64,000 nucleotides of DNA from Takashimella koratensis. Its lineage: Eukaryota > Basidiomycota > Tremellomycetes > Trichosporonales > Tetragoniomycetaceae. The stretch is taken from the NCBI GenBank assembly GCA_003116875.1, contig BCKT01000009.1, positions 806,001 through 870,000 of the forward strand, read 5' to 3'. The position numbers and the translations under genes are program-made. Below are positions 9,669 to 21,817 of this stretch, piece by piece (the first letter of the stretch is position 1; every line of letters starts with the position of its first letter). The notes under the pieces are model-generated. The model had not been told where the DNA came from. It did no database searches and saw nothing but the letters and a program-made list of their open reading frames with translations.

Positions 9669-12214
9669 ATGGTGAGCAACCCACTCTCCGTTCCCTTCAA
9701 CCATTATGACTCTACTAACACCGACCTCTTCCCCCTCTTTCCTGCTGCTCCACAGCTTCTTCGGATCCGCTCGCCGACCGGTACACACCGCCTGACCGTC
9801 GAGCCCATGACCTCGGGCGAAGATTTCTCGACCCAAATCCTAGCGCTGATCCCGACCACCGAGGGAGAAGTTGACCATGCGTCGGTCAAGATTAGCAATG
9901 ATCCTCGGTCGACGAGTCAAAGTGTTGGGCTTGATGCGCTGCAAGGGAGGAAAGTGGGCGATATGGGGTTCAGGTAGGTGGTTGATATACTCTCTCTCAT
10001 TCTAATTCATCCGAGAAGCCCGCCCGGCGTTGCTGACGTTAAACAATTGCTCTTTCTCGTATCGCAGCCACGGTGACCTCCTCTTCTTGTCTTACAAGAC
10101 CGGTCCTGACCCTTCATCCCACCCTACTACGCAAGCATCCACCTCCCACCCTCACCCATCCCAGCCCGACCCTTCGCACCCACACACGCATACCGACCCG
10201 CCGCTGCCCAACACCATCCCGCTCGTGGACCTGTCTCATGTCGTCGAGCCCGAAGTAGACCAGTACTGGGCTGCGCAGGACGGGAAGATTGCGCGAAGTC
10301 GGGACCCGGCGTTTTGTCGGCATGGAGAGAAGGGAATGTGTGATTACTGTATGCCCCTAGAGGTGAGTCAGCTGCCTTGCTTCGTGTCGGGAAACAGAGC
10401 TGACCCTCGCCATCATCAGCCTTGGGACCAGAAGTACCAAGCCGAGAACCAAATCAAGCACTTGTCGTACAACGCCTACCTTCGCAAACTGACATCCTCC
10501 CGCCTCCCCTCCCAATCCGCCGGCACGGAACTGCCCCCACTCAATCCCCTTTCTCTCTCCGTCATGACCCCCTGTCCTACTGGCTCCCACCCTCCTTACC
10601 CCGCGGGAATCTGCTCGACATGCCAACCGTCCGCGCTCACCCTCTCGTCACAGGCCTTCCGGATGGTCGACCACGTCGAGTTTGCTTCTCCATCCATCAT
10701 CGACGGGTTGTTGTCCGCTTGGCGGAGGACGGGGACACAACGGATCGGGTTCTTGATTGGTCGATGGGAGAAGTATGAGAAGGTGCCGATGGGTGTGAGG
10801 GCAATTGTGGAGGCTGTCTGGGAGCCAAAACAGGAAGGAGAGGTGGATGGGTTGACAGTTGAGACGCCATGGAGTGACGAGGAAAGGGTAGCAGAGATCG
10901 CCGGGTGGTGTGGGCTGGGCGTTGTTGGCATGATCTACACCGATCTGACACCGTAAGTCACCGTAGCTGTGGAGGAAACCACACCTAATCTCAGCTGACA
11001 CCGGCCTCAGAGATCCCGAGGATATCACGAAAACTTTGTACAAACGCCATGCCCAAAGCTTTACCGCTAGCTCATTGGAGATGCTCCTTTCGGCGGCTTA
11101 CCAAGTCTCCCACCCACTAGCTACCAAGGCCTCCCCCACTGGCCACTTCTCGTCCCGTTTTGTGACGTGCTGCTTGACAGGGACAGAGGACGGGCAGGTC
11201 GACGTGATTGCGTGGCAGGCGACAGAACAGGCAGAGGCGATGGTCAAGGCTGGAATCGTGGAGGCCAGCGTGGATCCAGGAATCGTTAGGGTAAGAAAGG
11301 CGGAGGAGGGGGAATATGTTCCCGAGGTGTTCTACAGGTAAGCTCTTTGTACTCCTCCACTCGAGGTGATCAGAGCTGACGAGAATATAGTTTCAAGAAC
11401 GAGTATGGAATCCAGGTAAAGATGCCTGCGAAACCTACATTCCCCGTGGAGTATCTCTTTGTCAACGTGAGTCAGCTCGCTGTGTTGTCTTTGAGAGATT
11501 AAGCGAAACTGACAACCAACCTCTTCTATTACCCAGATCACAAACGGTTTCCCAGTTACTCCTTCACCACTGTTCAAATCAACTACTTTCCCTATTGAGA
11601 ACCGACCGGGGCTACACGACCAGTCCCTCGAAGCAGCCGTCAACGGTCTTGCTCGGATCTTATCTGGGTCCGACTTGGAGATGGGTGACTCGGCAACATG
11701 GCCGCCACGGATCAAGACCGAGGTCGCGAACTGGTTGAGTGATTGGCACTTGATTTGTTTCTTGTGCATGCAAGGGATCTTCTCCCTGGTAAGTCTTGGT
11801 TGTGCGATCATGTGTAACTTTCAGCCGCTGACACTTGTTGTTCTCTGCCCACTTGATGTGTTATTCTTGAAATAGGACGAGCAAAAACTCTTGTGTCGCG
11901 TAGCCACCGCCTCATCTCGAGACGACACGACCTCGATTGATCTTTTGTTCCATTCCCCTGGCTGGGCTACTTTCCTCACCATCACCGAATCGCTCGCCGC
12001 CTCTGGCTCAGCTGGGCGAGGATCTACTGCACCCGCCGCGCAGTTTGATCGTATGGACTTGGCGTCTGCATCCCCTGCGCCGGGAGGGGCGAACGGGACG
12101 AGTTCAGCTGGGGGTGGCGGAGCCAGTGCGGGACCTAAAGAGTGTCCTCATTGTACGTATATCAATGAAGCTGGCGCAACCGACTGCGACGTCTGTGGGC
12201 TCCCGCTCTCATAG
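9669..12214 (+). CDS. NPL4: Nuclear protein localization protein 4 (Cdc48 cofactor, 680 aa)
   Basis: Eight exons: 9669-9671, 9756-9973, 10068-10362, 10420-10952, 11011-11337, 11391-11466, 11537-11788 and 11876-12214; all introns are GT-AG and the sum closes in frame at 680 codons. The first exon is only the ATG, so the protein starts MLLRIRSPTGTHRL, the ubiquitin-like N-terminal domain of NPL4. Next come a Cys/His zinc-binding stretch (CRHGEKGMCDYCMPL) and the central MPN-like NPL4 core. The C-terminus carries an NZF ubiquitin-binding zinc finger (CPHCTYINEAGATDCDVC). In known biology Npl4 pairs with Ufd1 and the Cdc48/p97 ATPase to unfold ubiquitinated proteins in ER-associated degradation and chromatin extraction. 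All key cysteines of the NZF finger are present. Confidence 0.95.
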
Positions 12215-12493
12215 GCACCCAAGCGAGGGGAAGGTAGACGGAGAAGGGAGAGAAGAATGAGGAAAAGAGAAATGAAGAAGAGAAACCCCCATGTGGTTTG
12301 TAACAAAGCCTGTGTCGCGATAGACAGACATCCAACCCTTACCGTCCATAGACGTGGGGTTATCATTGTTGGCATGAGACTTGATCATCTTTGCGCATAG
12401 TATCGATCAGGATCCATGTATTTGGACGTAAAAAATACAACAACAAATAAGGGCGCTACTTAACCCTCTCGACCACTTCATTCAACCCTAGAT
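12215..12493. other. Short convergent 3' region between NPL4 and ATG6
   Basis: About 280 bases holding both 3' UTRs; an A-rich stretch at 12428-12450 may serve 3' end formation. Nothing else is seen. Confidence 0.4.
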
Positions 12494-14392
12494 TTATCGC
12501 TTCGCATCTATCTGCGCCGACACGGTTGCTCGTTCAGCCTCGCTCTCAACCGCCAATACCCTCTTGAGCACCGCCAACACCGTCCTGCAAGCTCTGGTCC
12601 ACTGCTCATCCGCTGAACCTTCTGGATGAGCCTTATCCCGCCCGTGACCGTGCCCTGATCCCACAGCATCGCGGTCGCCCTGTACCGAGGAAGTGGAGCC
12701 GCGGTGGGTATCGGATTTAGTGTCGTCGTTCCCTAGGCCCATGATAGACATGCTAGGTAGCGCCGAGGTCAAACCCGGTAGGCGGATAGGATGGCCGTTA
12801 ATCCGATCTTTGGTGATACTGCCAAAGTGTGAGTAGTAGCACTGACATGTTTGGTGAAGAAGCCGGAACTCACTCAACATCCACAACCCAAGACCTCGAG
12901 TTTGCCCGACCCCAAACAAGCAACTGTCTGAGCAAATCGAGCACCCCAACCAGGGCGTAATTGAATCGCCGGTTCTGGAGCAGTCGGGCTGGGGAAATAT
13001 CTGAAGAAGCGTAGAGTTCGTAAACGTTTTTACTCGGTGGTAGTTCTTCAACCCTCGAGAACGAGCCCAAAGGTACTATGCGATACCTTGAGTAACATCA
13101 GCAACGATTCATCTACTTCGCGCTGTAGATTTTGTCTTCAGTCCTTCGACTCACGTCTCAAACTTGAGACCTAGGCGCACCGCCAGTCGGTCAATACAAA
13201 GCGCAACCAATCCCCAAGCGGCATTAATTTCGTCCCAATCGACGACGGGCCTTCCACCTAGTCGGAGCCCATTGATAGTCCCCACTGATACAGAGGGGTC
13301 AAGGACGACATGTCCGATCTGGAAGGCGTCGTTGTAGACGTTGGTCGACTCGAGGTGGGATAGTAGAGAAGTGGAGAGGAGGAGTTGGGTACGGGCAGAA
13401 GAGAGAGTGTGCGAGAGGTGTTCGAGGTCGGCGTGAAGGGCGGCGTGGGATAGCAGTAGTCTGAGAATCGTGATGAGCATCGGTCTTTCCTGAGGGATAG
13501 AGCAGAATCGATGTGGGGTGAAAGAGAGGCTGACTCACTCGTCCTCGGCAGCGGCAACACTTGCTTCCTCCGCCTTGACCCGTGCGTCTTCCTCTTTCGC
13601 AAATTCCAACTGCCTCTCCTTTTCTTCCAAGACCTTCCTCAACCTCTCTTCCTCCCCTTGTAACTCCTCTTTCCTTTTAACCAACTCCATCCACTCCTCG
13701 TCATCCCCCTCAATATCATATTCCCCCAAAGCTCCATCCACCCCGTTCCCCTTGGCTTTTCCTTTACCCTTCCCCCCTGCTCTCGTTTCGCGGGCACGCG
13801 TTATCCCCCTCTCAAAAGCGATATAAGCATCACGTTCGCGCGAGAGCTCTTCGAGTTGTTTCTGGAGCTCGGCTTGGAGGAGGTTGGTGCAGTCTGCGCA
13901 GAGAGGGTGGTCGATTGGGGTTCGAGAAGAGAGGATCTCGTGCAGTTTATGCGCAAGAGAAGAAGAGCCTGAAGAGAGTGGGGATAGGCCGGGTGCTTGG
14001 GGTGTATGAGGGGAAGAAGAGTTGGGGGAGGTGGGGGAGGTGGAAGTGGGGGTAGGGTCGGAGAGGACGATATAGGATTCGGAAACGGGTGGATGGGAGG
14101 ATGAATAAGAGGAGGTGGACCAGATCTTGGCAGACGGCTGGGCGGAGGCGGGGAGGGAAGAGAGTTTGGAGGATGTGGGGAGTGAAGAAGGGGAAGAAGA
14201 GGTGGGAAGGGTGGAAGTGACCAGTGCGTGTTGAGATGGCGTGAGGGAGGCGAGTGTTGGGTCGAGCAGGAGTGGCTGGGAGTAAGAGATAGTGTCAGCG
14301 TAAAAGAGCAGGGGCACAAGCTCAGCAGCCATGTGAAGACAGGTACGTACCTGGTGACACCGCTGACACGTTTCAGAGTCGGCGAGCGCCAT
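12494..14392 (-). CDS. ATG6: Beclin-1 family autophagy protein Atg6/Vps30 (540 aa)
   Basis: Five exons: 14392-14351, 14275-13539, 13460-13155, 13086-12874 and 12818-12494; the frame closes at 540 codons. The protein starts with the family's paired cysteines (CQRCHQPLLLDPTL), has a long Ser/Pro-rich segment, a coiled coil of about 100 residues rich in Glu, Lys and Arg, and then the conserved evolutionarily conserved domain: NVYNDAFQIGH, GTINGLRLG, 'VDWDEINAAWGL', LGLKFETYRIVPLG. Atg6 is a subunit of the class III PI3-kinase complexes with Vps34 and Vps15, acting in autophagosome formation and endosomal sorting at membranes. The exon 2 to 3 junction was chosen because it is the only CAG acceptor that preserves the frame; a nearer CAG at about 13490 does not. 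The last 90 residues are low-complexity. Confidence 0.92.
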
Positions 14393-14986
14393 TTTGAGAG
14401 GGTTCAAGCTGTCTGACAGCTATGAAGTAGGGTGAGTAGTCTGGATAGAGACGAGGTTGCACAAGACAGCGACGACAATGCTCAACCTCGAAGAGACAAT
14501 CTCTTGACCGGGGGTTGCAGTGTCACGTGATTGGAAGCTCGATCGACACGTCATATTGGGGACGGGACTAGTCATGCTCACCGACGATCACACCGCACGT
14601 CGCTGTGACCAAACGCCGTATGCATGCATGAGTACACCCGTTGCTGGTCTGGGGGCGGCCTCGGCGTCCGACTTTATCTCCTTTGTAATCTACCCTTTGA
14701 TCTGAGCTCTCGGTGGACTTGACTCTACTGGGGGGTTTCTTTGGGGAGGGAAATCAAAGCCGACGACAGCCGACGCCACGTTTAAACTTTGGTCTGGGTG
14801 TGTGTGTTTGCCGCCCATCCAACCGCTCCCCTTGTCCACACTACGACTCGACCTCGTCCCACCTTTCCATCCTACAGCTTCTCAGCCCCGTCAAGGCCAG
14901 TACGAGAAGTCAGCGAGTCACTTGGTCAACTTGCCATACGAAATACCATCAGGACGTGACGAAACAGCGATTGAATTCCATCCAAG
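14393..14986. promoter_or_regulatory. Divergent promoter region of ATG6 and the acyltransferase gene
   Basis: About 590 bases between two divergent start codons, with no gene supported. It contains C/T-rich leader sequence near both ends. No specific factor site can be assigned with confidence. Confidence 0.4.
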
Positions 14987-17900
14987 ATGATGACGTCGGG
15001 TTTGGTCTGTGAGTTGCATTCCATTCCATTCCCATCACTTGCCCACGACACGTCCACGGCGCACGCTGATATCGCCAACCATCGCTAACACCAAACCCCT
15101 CTTTACACTTGATTCCTTCTACTCATCCCCTCGACTGCTTTAGACGACCTGGTCATCCTCTTTTGGAGAGTCATCATCAACATCTTCTTCCGAGAAATCA
15201 GGTCAGTCCAAGTTCTTCCCCATTACTTCCACCCTACCCCCAACCCCCAACACTTTCGGTCTTGATTCAGCCAGCCTATCAACTCAACTCTTCCCCCGCT
15301 GACAGCTAGCAGACCCCGCGGCGCGTTCAACATCCCCCGTGAAGGACCCGTCCTGTTCATCTGCGGCCCACATGCAAACCAGTTCCTCGACCCGCTCCTC
15401 CTCTTCTCCGAGGTCAGGAAGGAGGCACATCGTCGTGTCGGTATCCTGACCGCTGCCAAGGTGGGTTGCGACTTTTTTCAATACATGGCGTAGCTCTCTG
15501 ATTCAAGTCTGACGCTGACGGGCATAGAGTATGGAGCGCCCATTCATCGGTCTCATGGGTCGTGTCCTCAACAGCAGTATGTTCTCCTCTCCTACTCTTC
15601 CTTTCCACTTGGCTAATTCCCTTCCTCCCCCAGTTCCCGTCGCTCGAGCCGCAGACTACGCCAAAACCGGTGCTGGTCGTATCAACCTTTCCGACAAAGA
15701 CCCTCATATCGTGATCGGCACAGGAACCAAATTTCTCTCCCAAGTTGCCGCACGGTCCCAACTCGTTCTTCCCAAATCCGCGGGCTACGCCTCCGCCCCC
15801 GTTGACGAAATCATCTCGGATACCGAGATCCGACTCAAGACCGAGTTCACCGTTCCTAGCTCGGACGGAAACACCAACGTCAAGGCGTCCAACCGCGTGA
15901 GGAACGAGAGTGAGAGTAAAGATGGTTTGGAGTACAAGGTCCTTCCGCACGTCGAGCAGGAACAGACGTATGGTGCGGTCTTCCAGCGGCTTGAAGAAGG
16001 TGGCGCGATCGGTATCTTCCCAGAAGGTGAGTTAGGGAGGCTAAAAGCTCATGGAAGTTCCGTTCTCAGTCGCTGATCAAATCCAGGCGGATCTCACGAC
16101 CGCACCGACTTTCTCCCTCTCAAGGCCGGGTTCTCCATTATGGCTCTCGGTGCAATGGCCAAGAACCCGTCCCTTGACGTCAAGCTCGTCCCCGTCGGTC
16201 TCTCCTACTTCCACCCACACAAGTTCCGTTCTCGCGCTGTCATCGAGTTTGGCCCACCTATCTCTGTCGACCCAGCGCTCGTCGCGCAGTTCAAGGAAGG
16301 CGGAGTGAAGAAGCGGGAAGCGTGTGGGAAGTTGCTCGAGACAGTGCACGAGGGGTTGAGGGCGGTAACCCTTCGTGCGCCTGATTGGGAAACGATGCAG
16401 GTTATCCAGGCCGCTAGGAGACTGTATCGTACACCCGGGCAACACCTCACCCTCGGACAAGTCGTCGAGCTTAGTAAACGGTTCATGGAGGGTTACCTCC
16501 ATTACCAGCACGAACCGCGAATCATCGAGCTCAGGAAGAGGGTCATCGCGTATAATCGCTTGTTAAGGGATATGGGGATCGCAGATCATCAAGTCGAGCG
16601 GGCGTCGAATAGAAGTATCAAGTCGTTCCTCCTCCTCATCTACCGTACGGGTTTGTTGCTGTGGTGGGCACTCCTGTCGCTCCCTGGTGTCATCCTCCAC
16701 GCGCCGGTCTTCATCCTCGCCAAGACGATCAGCCACCAAAAGGCCAAAGGTAAGCCCAATCACTCTCCATCTGATCCACCTGCTCTGTCTATTGTCTTTC
16801 TCATAATGCTAACTGCGTCAACCACAGAGGCCCTCGCTGCGTCCACTGTCAAGATCCAAGGCCGGGACGTCTTGGCAACCTGGAAAGTCCTCGTTTCCCT
16901 CGCCGTCACCCCAATCCTGTACATCTCCTACGCCTTCCTTGCCACCGTCATTGCGTACAGGTTCAACCTTGCGCCAGCATGGAGACACTGGACACCTGTG
17001 GCTGTGTTCTGCTTCGGACCAAGCTTGGGGTACAGTGCGCTCAAGTTTGGTGAAGCGGGCATGGACGTGGCCAAGTGAGTAATGACTGGGTGTCTTCTTA
17101 GGGTCTGCCAAGAACTGACTCGCTGGGAACAGGTCGTTACGCCCACTGTTGTTATCCGTGTTCCCTGGAAATCAGCGTGAAGTCGAACGTCTTCGGCAGA
17201 TGCGCGAATCGCTCTCGAACGATATCAGCGAGGTGATTGGTGAGTCAGCTGATCGGAGTTCAGTGTGATCTGATTTAGCTGACCCTTGTAGATGAATTTG
17301 GACCCAAGCTGTACGAAAACTTTGATCGCGTGAGTTCAGTTTTACACAAGCATACGTCAAGACCATAGCTGAAAAATACACAGGCCCGTATCCTCCCTTC
17401 GGCGGCTGCGCCTCAAGGGAAACGTAAGAACGCCGTCGAATCATCTGTCCTCTCTCACCCGATCTTATGGCTCGACGAGCGCATCTTTGGTGAGTCTCAA
17501 ACTGTCTACGTGTCACAAGTTGCCCTAAATACTTTCAAAGGACGCGAGTGAGTCGACTTGATAGCTGACCCGACACAGGCTGGAGCCGTAGTGGGTCGGT
17601 TGGGCAGGTGTGGAGCGGGACAGCTATGGATAAGAGCCGAGCCGAGCCATCTGAGATCCCTGGCAGCCCTGCAGAGTCGGAGGACGATGAAGAGGCCGAT
17701 GTCGATTATGACGATGTGAGAATTTATATTGACTGTCCTCTCCTTAGTCTATCTTGCCGATATCCTCCTCTCCTCCTATGTCACTCTCCTCAACATTCCG
17801 CTGACTGCCGCAGATCCTCTCCGTTGTCGATACCCGCCGCAGCGGTGGTGGACCCGGCAGTCCACGTGGGAAGCGTACCGGGATGTCCTACCATGATCTT

Positions 17901-18146
17901 CAAAGTGCTCGACTGCAATCTCAGCCTACCTCACCTTCAGGTGGTCGAGGTGACCTCGCCCTCCCGCGAGCGGATGACGACGGCGCAGGGGAAGGGTTAC
18001 ATCTGAGGAAAGCGGCAAAGGAGAGGGAGGAAAAGGAGAAGGAGGAGAGGAGAAGGAAAGAGAAAGAAGAGGCGGAAAGGGAAGAGAAGGATGGGAAAGG
18101 GTTGGGGTTGGTGAAGGGTGATGAGGGGAAAGAGAAGGGAGAGTAG
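14987..18146 (+). CDS. Glycerol-3-phosphate/dihydroxyacetone-phosphate acyltransferase, SCT1/GPT2 type (767 aa)
   Basis: Twelve exons (14987-15008, 15144-15201, 15310-15460, 15528-15576, 15634-16026, 16087-16749, 16828-17074, 17133-17239, 17292-17329, 17384-17489, 17579-17715, 17814-18146), all GT-AG, closing at 767 codons. The plsC acyltransferase blocks are in order: RGAFNIPREGPVLFICGPHANQFLD (split here only as a pattern: P-H-A-N-Q-F-x-D), a central region, and IFPEGGSHDRTDFLPLKAG. An N-terminal hydrophobic segment follows the start, and further down lie two hydrophobic clusters (about residues 370-400 and 430-480) that fit ER membrane helices. The C-terminus is a charged Glu/Lys/Arg coil. 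In yeast, Sct1 and Gpt2 carry out the first step of phosphatidic acid synthesis at the ER. An ATG doublet opens the gene; the first is used. Confidence 0.9.
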
Positions 18147-18774
18147 GTTGATGGGAGAAATGAGAGGGAGGGAGGAGGGGGGTCAAAAGAGACAGGGGAT
18201 TGTGGGGATGGAGGAAGGGGGAGATGCAGAGGGTAGATGTGAAGAAAGGGATGAGAATGGGCTTACGAATCGATGACGAAGATCTTTAAAAAAAACTTTT
18301 CACCACGATTCTACTCGACTCGAAGTCTCTCTGAATAGCGCCAACTTCAACTGTACTCGCACCCTCCCCCCAAAGAAACCACAGAAACAATATAAAATCA
18401 ACTCAATCATATGAGGTGATTCTTTCAACAGTACTTGTGTCGATATTTACATATATGCAAACAATGGGATTTGTGTAGTGCTTGGACGTTGAGTGAGTGT
18501 GAGTGAATGGTTGGTGGTTGCAGATTGATGGTTGGGTACTGGAAATTGCATGACTGGGAGAATAGAGACTGCAGATTGGTATCGTGCTTTGTGCATGGTA
18601 TTGGATCTATAAATGCAGACGACCTCGACCTCGACCTCGACCTCGACCTCGACCTCGACCTCGACCTCGACCTCGACCTCGACCTCGACCTCGACCTCGA
18701 CCTCGACCTCGACCTCGACCCCGACCTCGACCCCGACTTGGAACTGCGACTTCCACCCTCGACCTGTGACCTAT
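18147..18774. other. Convergent 3' region with a large hexanucleotide repeat
   Basis: Contains the 3' ends of the acyltransferase and bromodomain genes and the GACCTC repeat listed separately. No further gene seen. Confidence 0.45.
18621..18737 (+). repeat. Hexanucleotide microsatellite (GACCTC)n
   Basis: A perfect period-6 tract runs from 18621 to 18720, nearly 17 units, followed by a few imperfect units to about 18737. It lies immediately downstream of the bromodomain gene's stop (18775), so it would be in that gene's 3' UTR as GAGGTC repeats. The flanking frames on the plus strand encode only Asp-Leu repeats and are not taken as a gene. Confidence 0.9.
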
Positions 18775-21700
18775 CTACTTGGGCGCAACTTGGTTCTCAG
18801 GTTTACTCATCAATTTTCTCACATGCGGTGGGAGTAATCGATCGGCATCTTCTTTATCCATTTTCTTCAATGATGCAAGAGGGTAAAACTTGGCCAAAGC
18901 GAGAATCTCGAGTCGAATTTGACGCATTTCTTCTGATTCAGTTTCAGTCGATGAGGAGGACGTGGAGTTTGAGTTGGGGTTGGAGTTGGCTTCGGTGTTG
19001 GGGTTGGGATCGGGGTTGGGGTTGGGGTTGGGGTTGGAGTTGGAGTTGGGGTTGGAGTTGGGATTGGGGTTGGAGATGGTCGTTGAGTCGTCAGATACCG
19101 AGCGATCGGTCGAGTCGACATTGGGTTCTGCGTGGCCGTTGGGTTGCGCCTCAGGCAGAGTTTCAATTTTATCCTTGACCCCTCGCTCGACTTCCGCTTT
19201 GATCTCTTCCTCGACCCTCTTCTCTACCTTCATCTTCTTCACCGCATCCTCCTCCTCACCTTCAGCCTCATCCTCCCTCGCTCTCTTCCCCGTGCTCTTA
19301 CCCTTGCCCTTCCCCCCCTCCTCTCCTTCTTTCGTCATCCTCTCCGCCGCATCCTTAATCCACCCTCCCACAACCGCCAAAGCCTCCTTACTCCCTTCCA
19401 CCTTCTTATCAACCACCATCCCTGGGTACCCAAAGTCCCCCGTATCGTGGAGCAGCGGGATCAAGTCGAGTGGGTGGTCTGCGGAGTTCAAGTAGGTCAA
19501 GTTCGCGAGATCGTGTAGGGCTTTAGCGTGGGTGAGGATCTCGGAAGACGAGGCGTAGCCCGGGACGACGGTTGATGATGTGGGTACAGAGGAATTGGAT
19601 GGATCGAGAATCGAGATGACGCCGCGGACAGCGGTCTGTTCTGGATCGTCGCCAAGGATACCACCGCGGTATTTCTCCCTCACCCACTCGTCCAACCGAA
19701 TCCTCTCGCTGCCCACCCCTCGTACCCCATTCTCCTCCTTCACTCCCTCCATCCTTCCGACATCTTTCTCGACCACGCCATCCTCAGCCAATGCCATCGC
19801 GCCCTTGACAAACCTCTCCACACTGCGGACATACGCTTCCCCACTCGTATCACCCAACACCATATTTCTTACCCACTCTCCTGGTCCTACTTTCGCCATT
19901 TTGGGCGCATAGACATTCTCAAACGACTGGACTGGTAGGTCCGCTCTCGTTGGTAATGCAGGTTTGGACCTGGTCTGAACAGGCCGGAGGTGGTCGGATA
20001 GGATCTCGAGCGGGTCGGTAATCTTGGGTTTGGGACGTTTCGTACCAGCCGTAGCAGAGGCAGCGAGTGCAGCTTTCTGAACGAGGCTGGCGAGTTCTTG
20101 TTCAATCTTAGGGTAGACCCCCCAGTCGAGCGTAGACAACGCCCGAGTCTGAAGCGGTTCAGGTCGTGGTCGAGGGACACCTGAGATCGGGGCTTGACCA
20201 GTTGGCCCACCGATCCCATCCACGTCCCACCACGCCCCGTCATCTCTAAGCCCTTTCCAATCCACCACATTCTTCCTCCACTCTTCTCCCGTGACCAGCC
20301 TCCATCCATCCAACACTGCCTCAGGCTCGTCCATCTCCGCTATATCCCTGCTCCCATCGGGCGCCCAGTCCCTCCACTTCCCACTGAACCTCTCTCTCCC
20401 TCGCACAAACTTCCTCGCCCACACGCGTTTCCCGCCGTTGAGGTTCCAGCCAACCGCGAGGGCCTGGAGCGAGTTGGGCGGGAAGGAAAGCATCGGCTCG
20501 GGAATGGTGGATGTCGCCAGCTCGGTGACGCGCTGAGTGGTGAAGCGGCGCCCGGCCCAGCCCGAGCTAGGGTTCGAGTTGGGCAGGGATTCGGAGAGAG
20601 GTGTAGAGTCGGTGCGGTAGCGAGTTGGGGAAGGGGATGGTGTCCGGACAAGTGGGCGGGATCGGCCGATGTGTTTCACGCCGACGTTGAGCATCCGGCC
20701 AGCAGCGTTGTAAGGAACGGAGCCGGGTGGGTTGAACGCGTGAGCGGCGGCGACAAGTGTTCGCAAGTCGGCCTAGGTCATGTCAGCTTTGAAAGGCAAC
20801 TGAGAATATCGGGATCGAGCTCACCTCGAACTGGTCAAATCCGTCATACTCGTTCCCGTCAATCTTGCTCTGCATCGTACCCAGATCCATCATCTTGTCG
20901 GCTCCACCGACTCTGTCCAGGTAGTCTGGATATTCGAGGGTGTTGACTGTACTTAGTCAGTATCGGGAATTCCACACTTCCCTCCTATATGACCTATATA
21001 AGAAGGGCGGCAGGAGGGAGATCTACGAACCTGGTTCAAGGAATATACCATACTGAAGGTCGTCAGCTGAGCTTCGATGGCAGTGAAGTCCACAGCTGTG
21101 CCAGATATGAAAACTCACCTCATCCTTTCGCCGAAGCTCTACCATGATCTTCCCTGCAAGCTCCCGGAACGGTCTCTTGATCCGCATCCACTTTCTCTCA
21201 CTCGCGGCTCTCCCTCTTCCTCCTGACCCGGGCGTATCAAGCCCTTCCACAGACCCATCACCATAGGGTGTACCTACGACGCTCACATCTCCTTCCGCTG
21301 GCGAGGCCTGCAGAGACAAGGGGTCGATGTCCGCGCTGTCGTCGAACGAAAGTGGAAACCCATTGGCTGGTGGGGAGGAGAACGAGACGGAGGAGCGGGG
21401 TGTGAGATGCGCGGGTAGGGCGGAGGGTCGGGAAGCGAGGGACTGTTTTCGACTGTTCTTTTTGGTTCGGGGTCGGGGAGTTGCGGATTTAGGTGTGGAG
21501 ATGGAAGATGAGAGGGGAAGGGAGGATGCGATGGGGGCGGTGGAAGGTCCAGCTTCCGGCTGGGTGAAATCGACTTTATCATTGTATTCCACATGCTCGT
21601 ACACGTTGGCGGAAGCGGGTTCGGCACGCAATTTTGAGGCTGGTACGGGTTTACTAGGCCGACCCCGTTTCACCGACTTGCTCGATGAAGGGGTGGAAGG

Positions 21701-21817
21701 AGCGCCATGGCCGTTGTTGGGTGTTGGAGTTGCAGGAGTGGTTCCGTTGGTTGTAAGAGTACTAGGGAGTGATAGTTTAAGCTTGATGGACGGGATCTTT
21801 GGAGTGTCCATAGCCAT
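18775..21817 (-). CDS. Bromodomain protein, BRD7/BRD9-like (946 aa)
   Basis: Four exons: 21817-21119, 21052-21031, 20946-20825 and 20772-18775; the frame closes at 946 codons. The N-terminal 230 residues are Ser/Pro-rich with an AT-hook-like KRGRPSK. The bromodomain spans three exons: [53 protein letters not shown], and 'AHAFNPPGS', where the Asn of 'FN' is at the acetyl-lysine-binding position. MDLGTM and the following KI...EY match the BRD7/BRD9 branch more than the BET branch. The long C-terminal half is of unknown fold with Lys/Glu-rich stretches and an Asn-Pro/Asn-Ser repeat near the end, then a conserved-looking final segment. BRD7/9 proteins sit in SWI/SNF-type remodelers; that assignment for this gene is inference. 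Confidence 0.82.
18970..19073 (-). repeat. Asn-Pro/Asn-Ser coding repeat inside the bromodomain gene
   Basis: A degenerate GGGGTTG/GGAGTTG tract of about 100 bases. Read on the coding (minus) strand it gives alternating Asn-Pro and Asn-Ser, over thirty residues. It keeps the reading frame and looks prone to length change. Confidence 0.8.

Noticed and set aside
13461..13500. Nearer CAG acceptor for ATG6 intron 2 at about 13490
   Set aside because: It puts the following exon in the wrong frame; the acceptor at 13461 gives the conserved Beclin sequence.
18584..18837. Plus-strand frames over the hexanucleotide tract
   Set aside because: They consist of Asp-Leu, Arg-Pro or Ser-Thr dipeptide repeats caused by the microsatellite.
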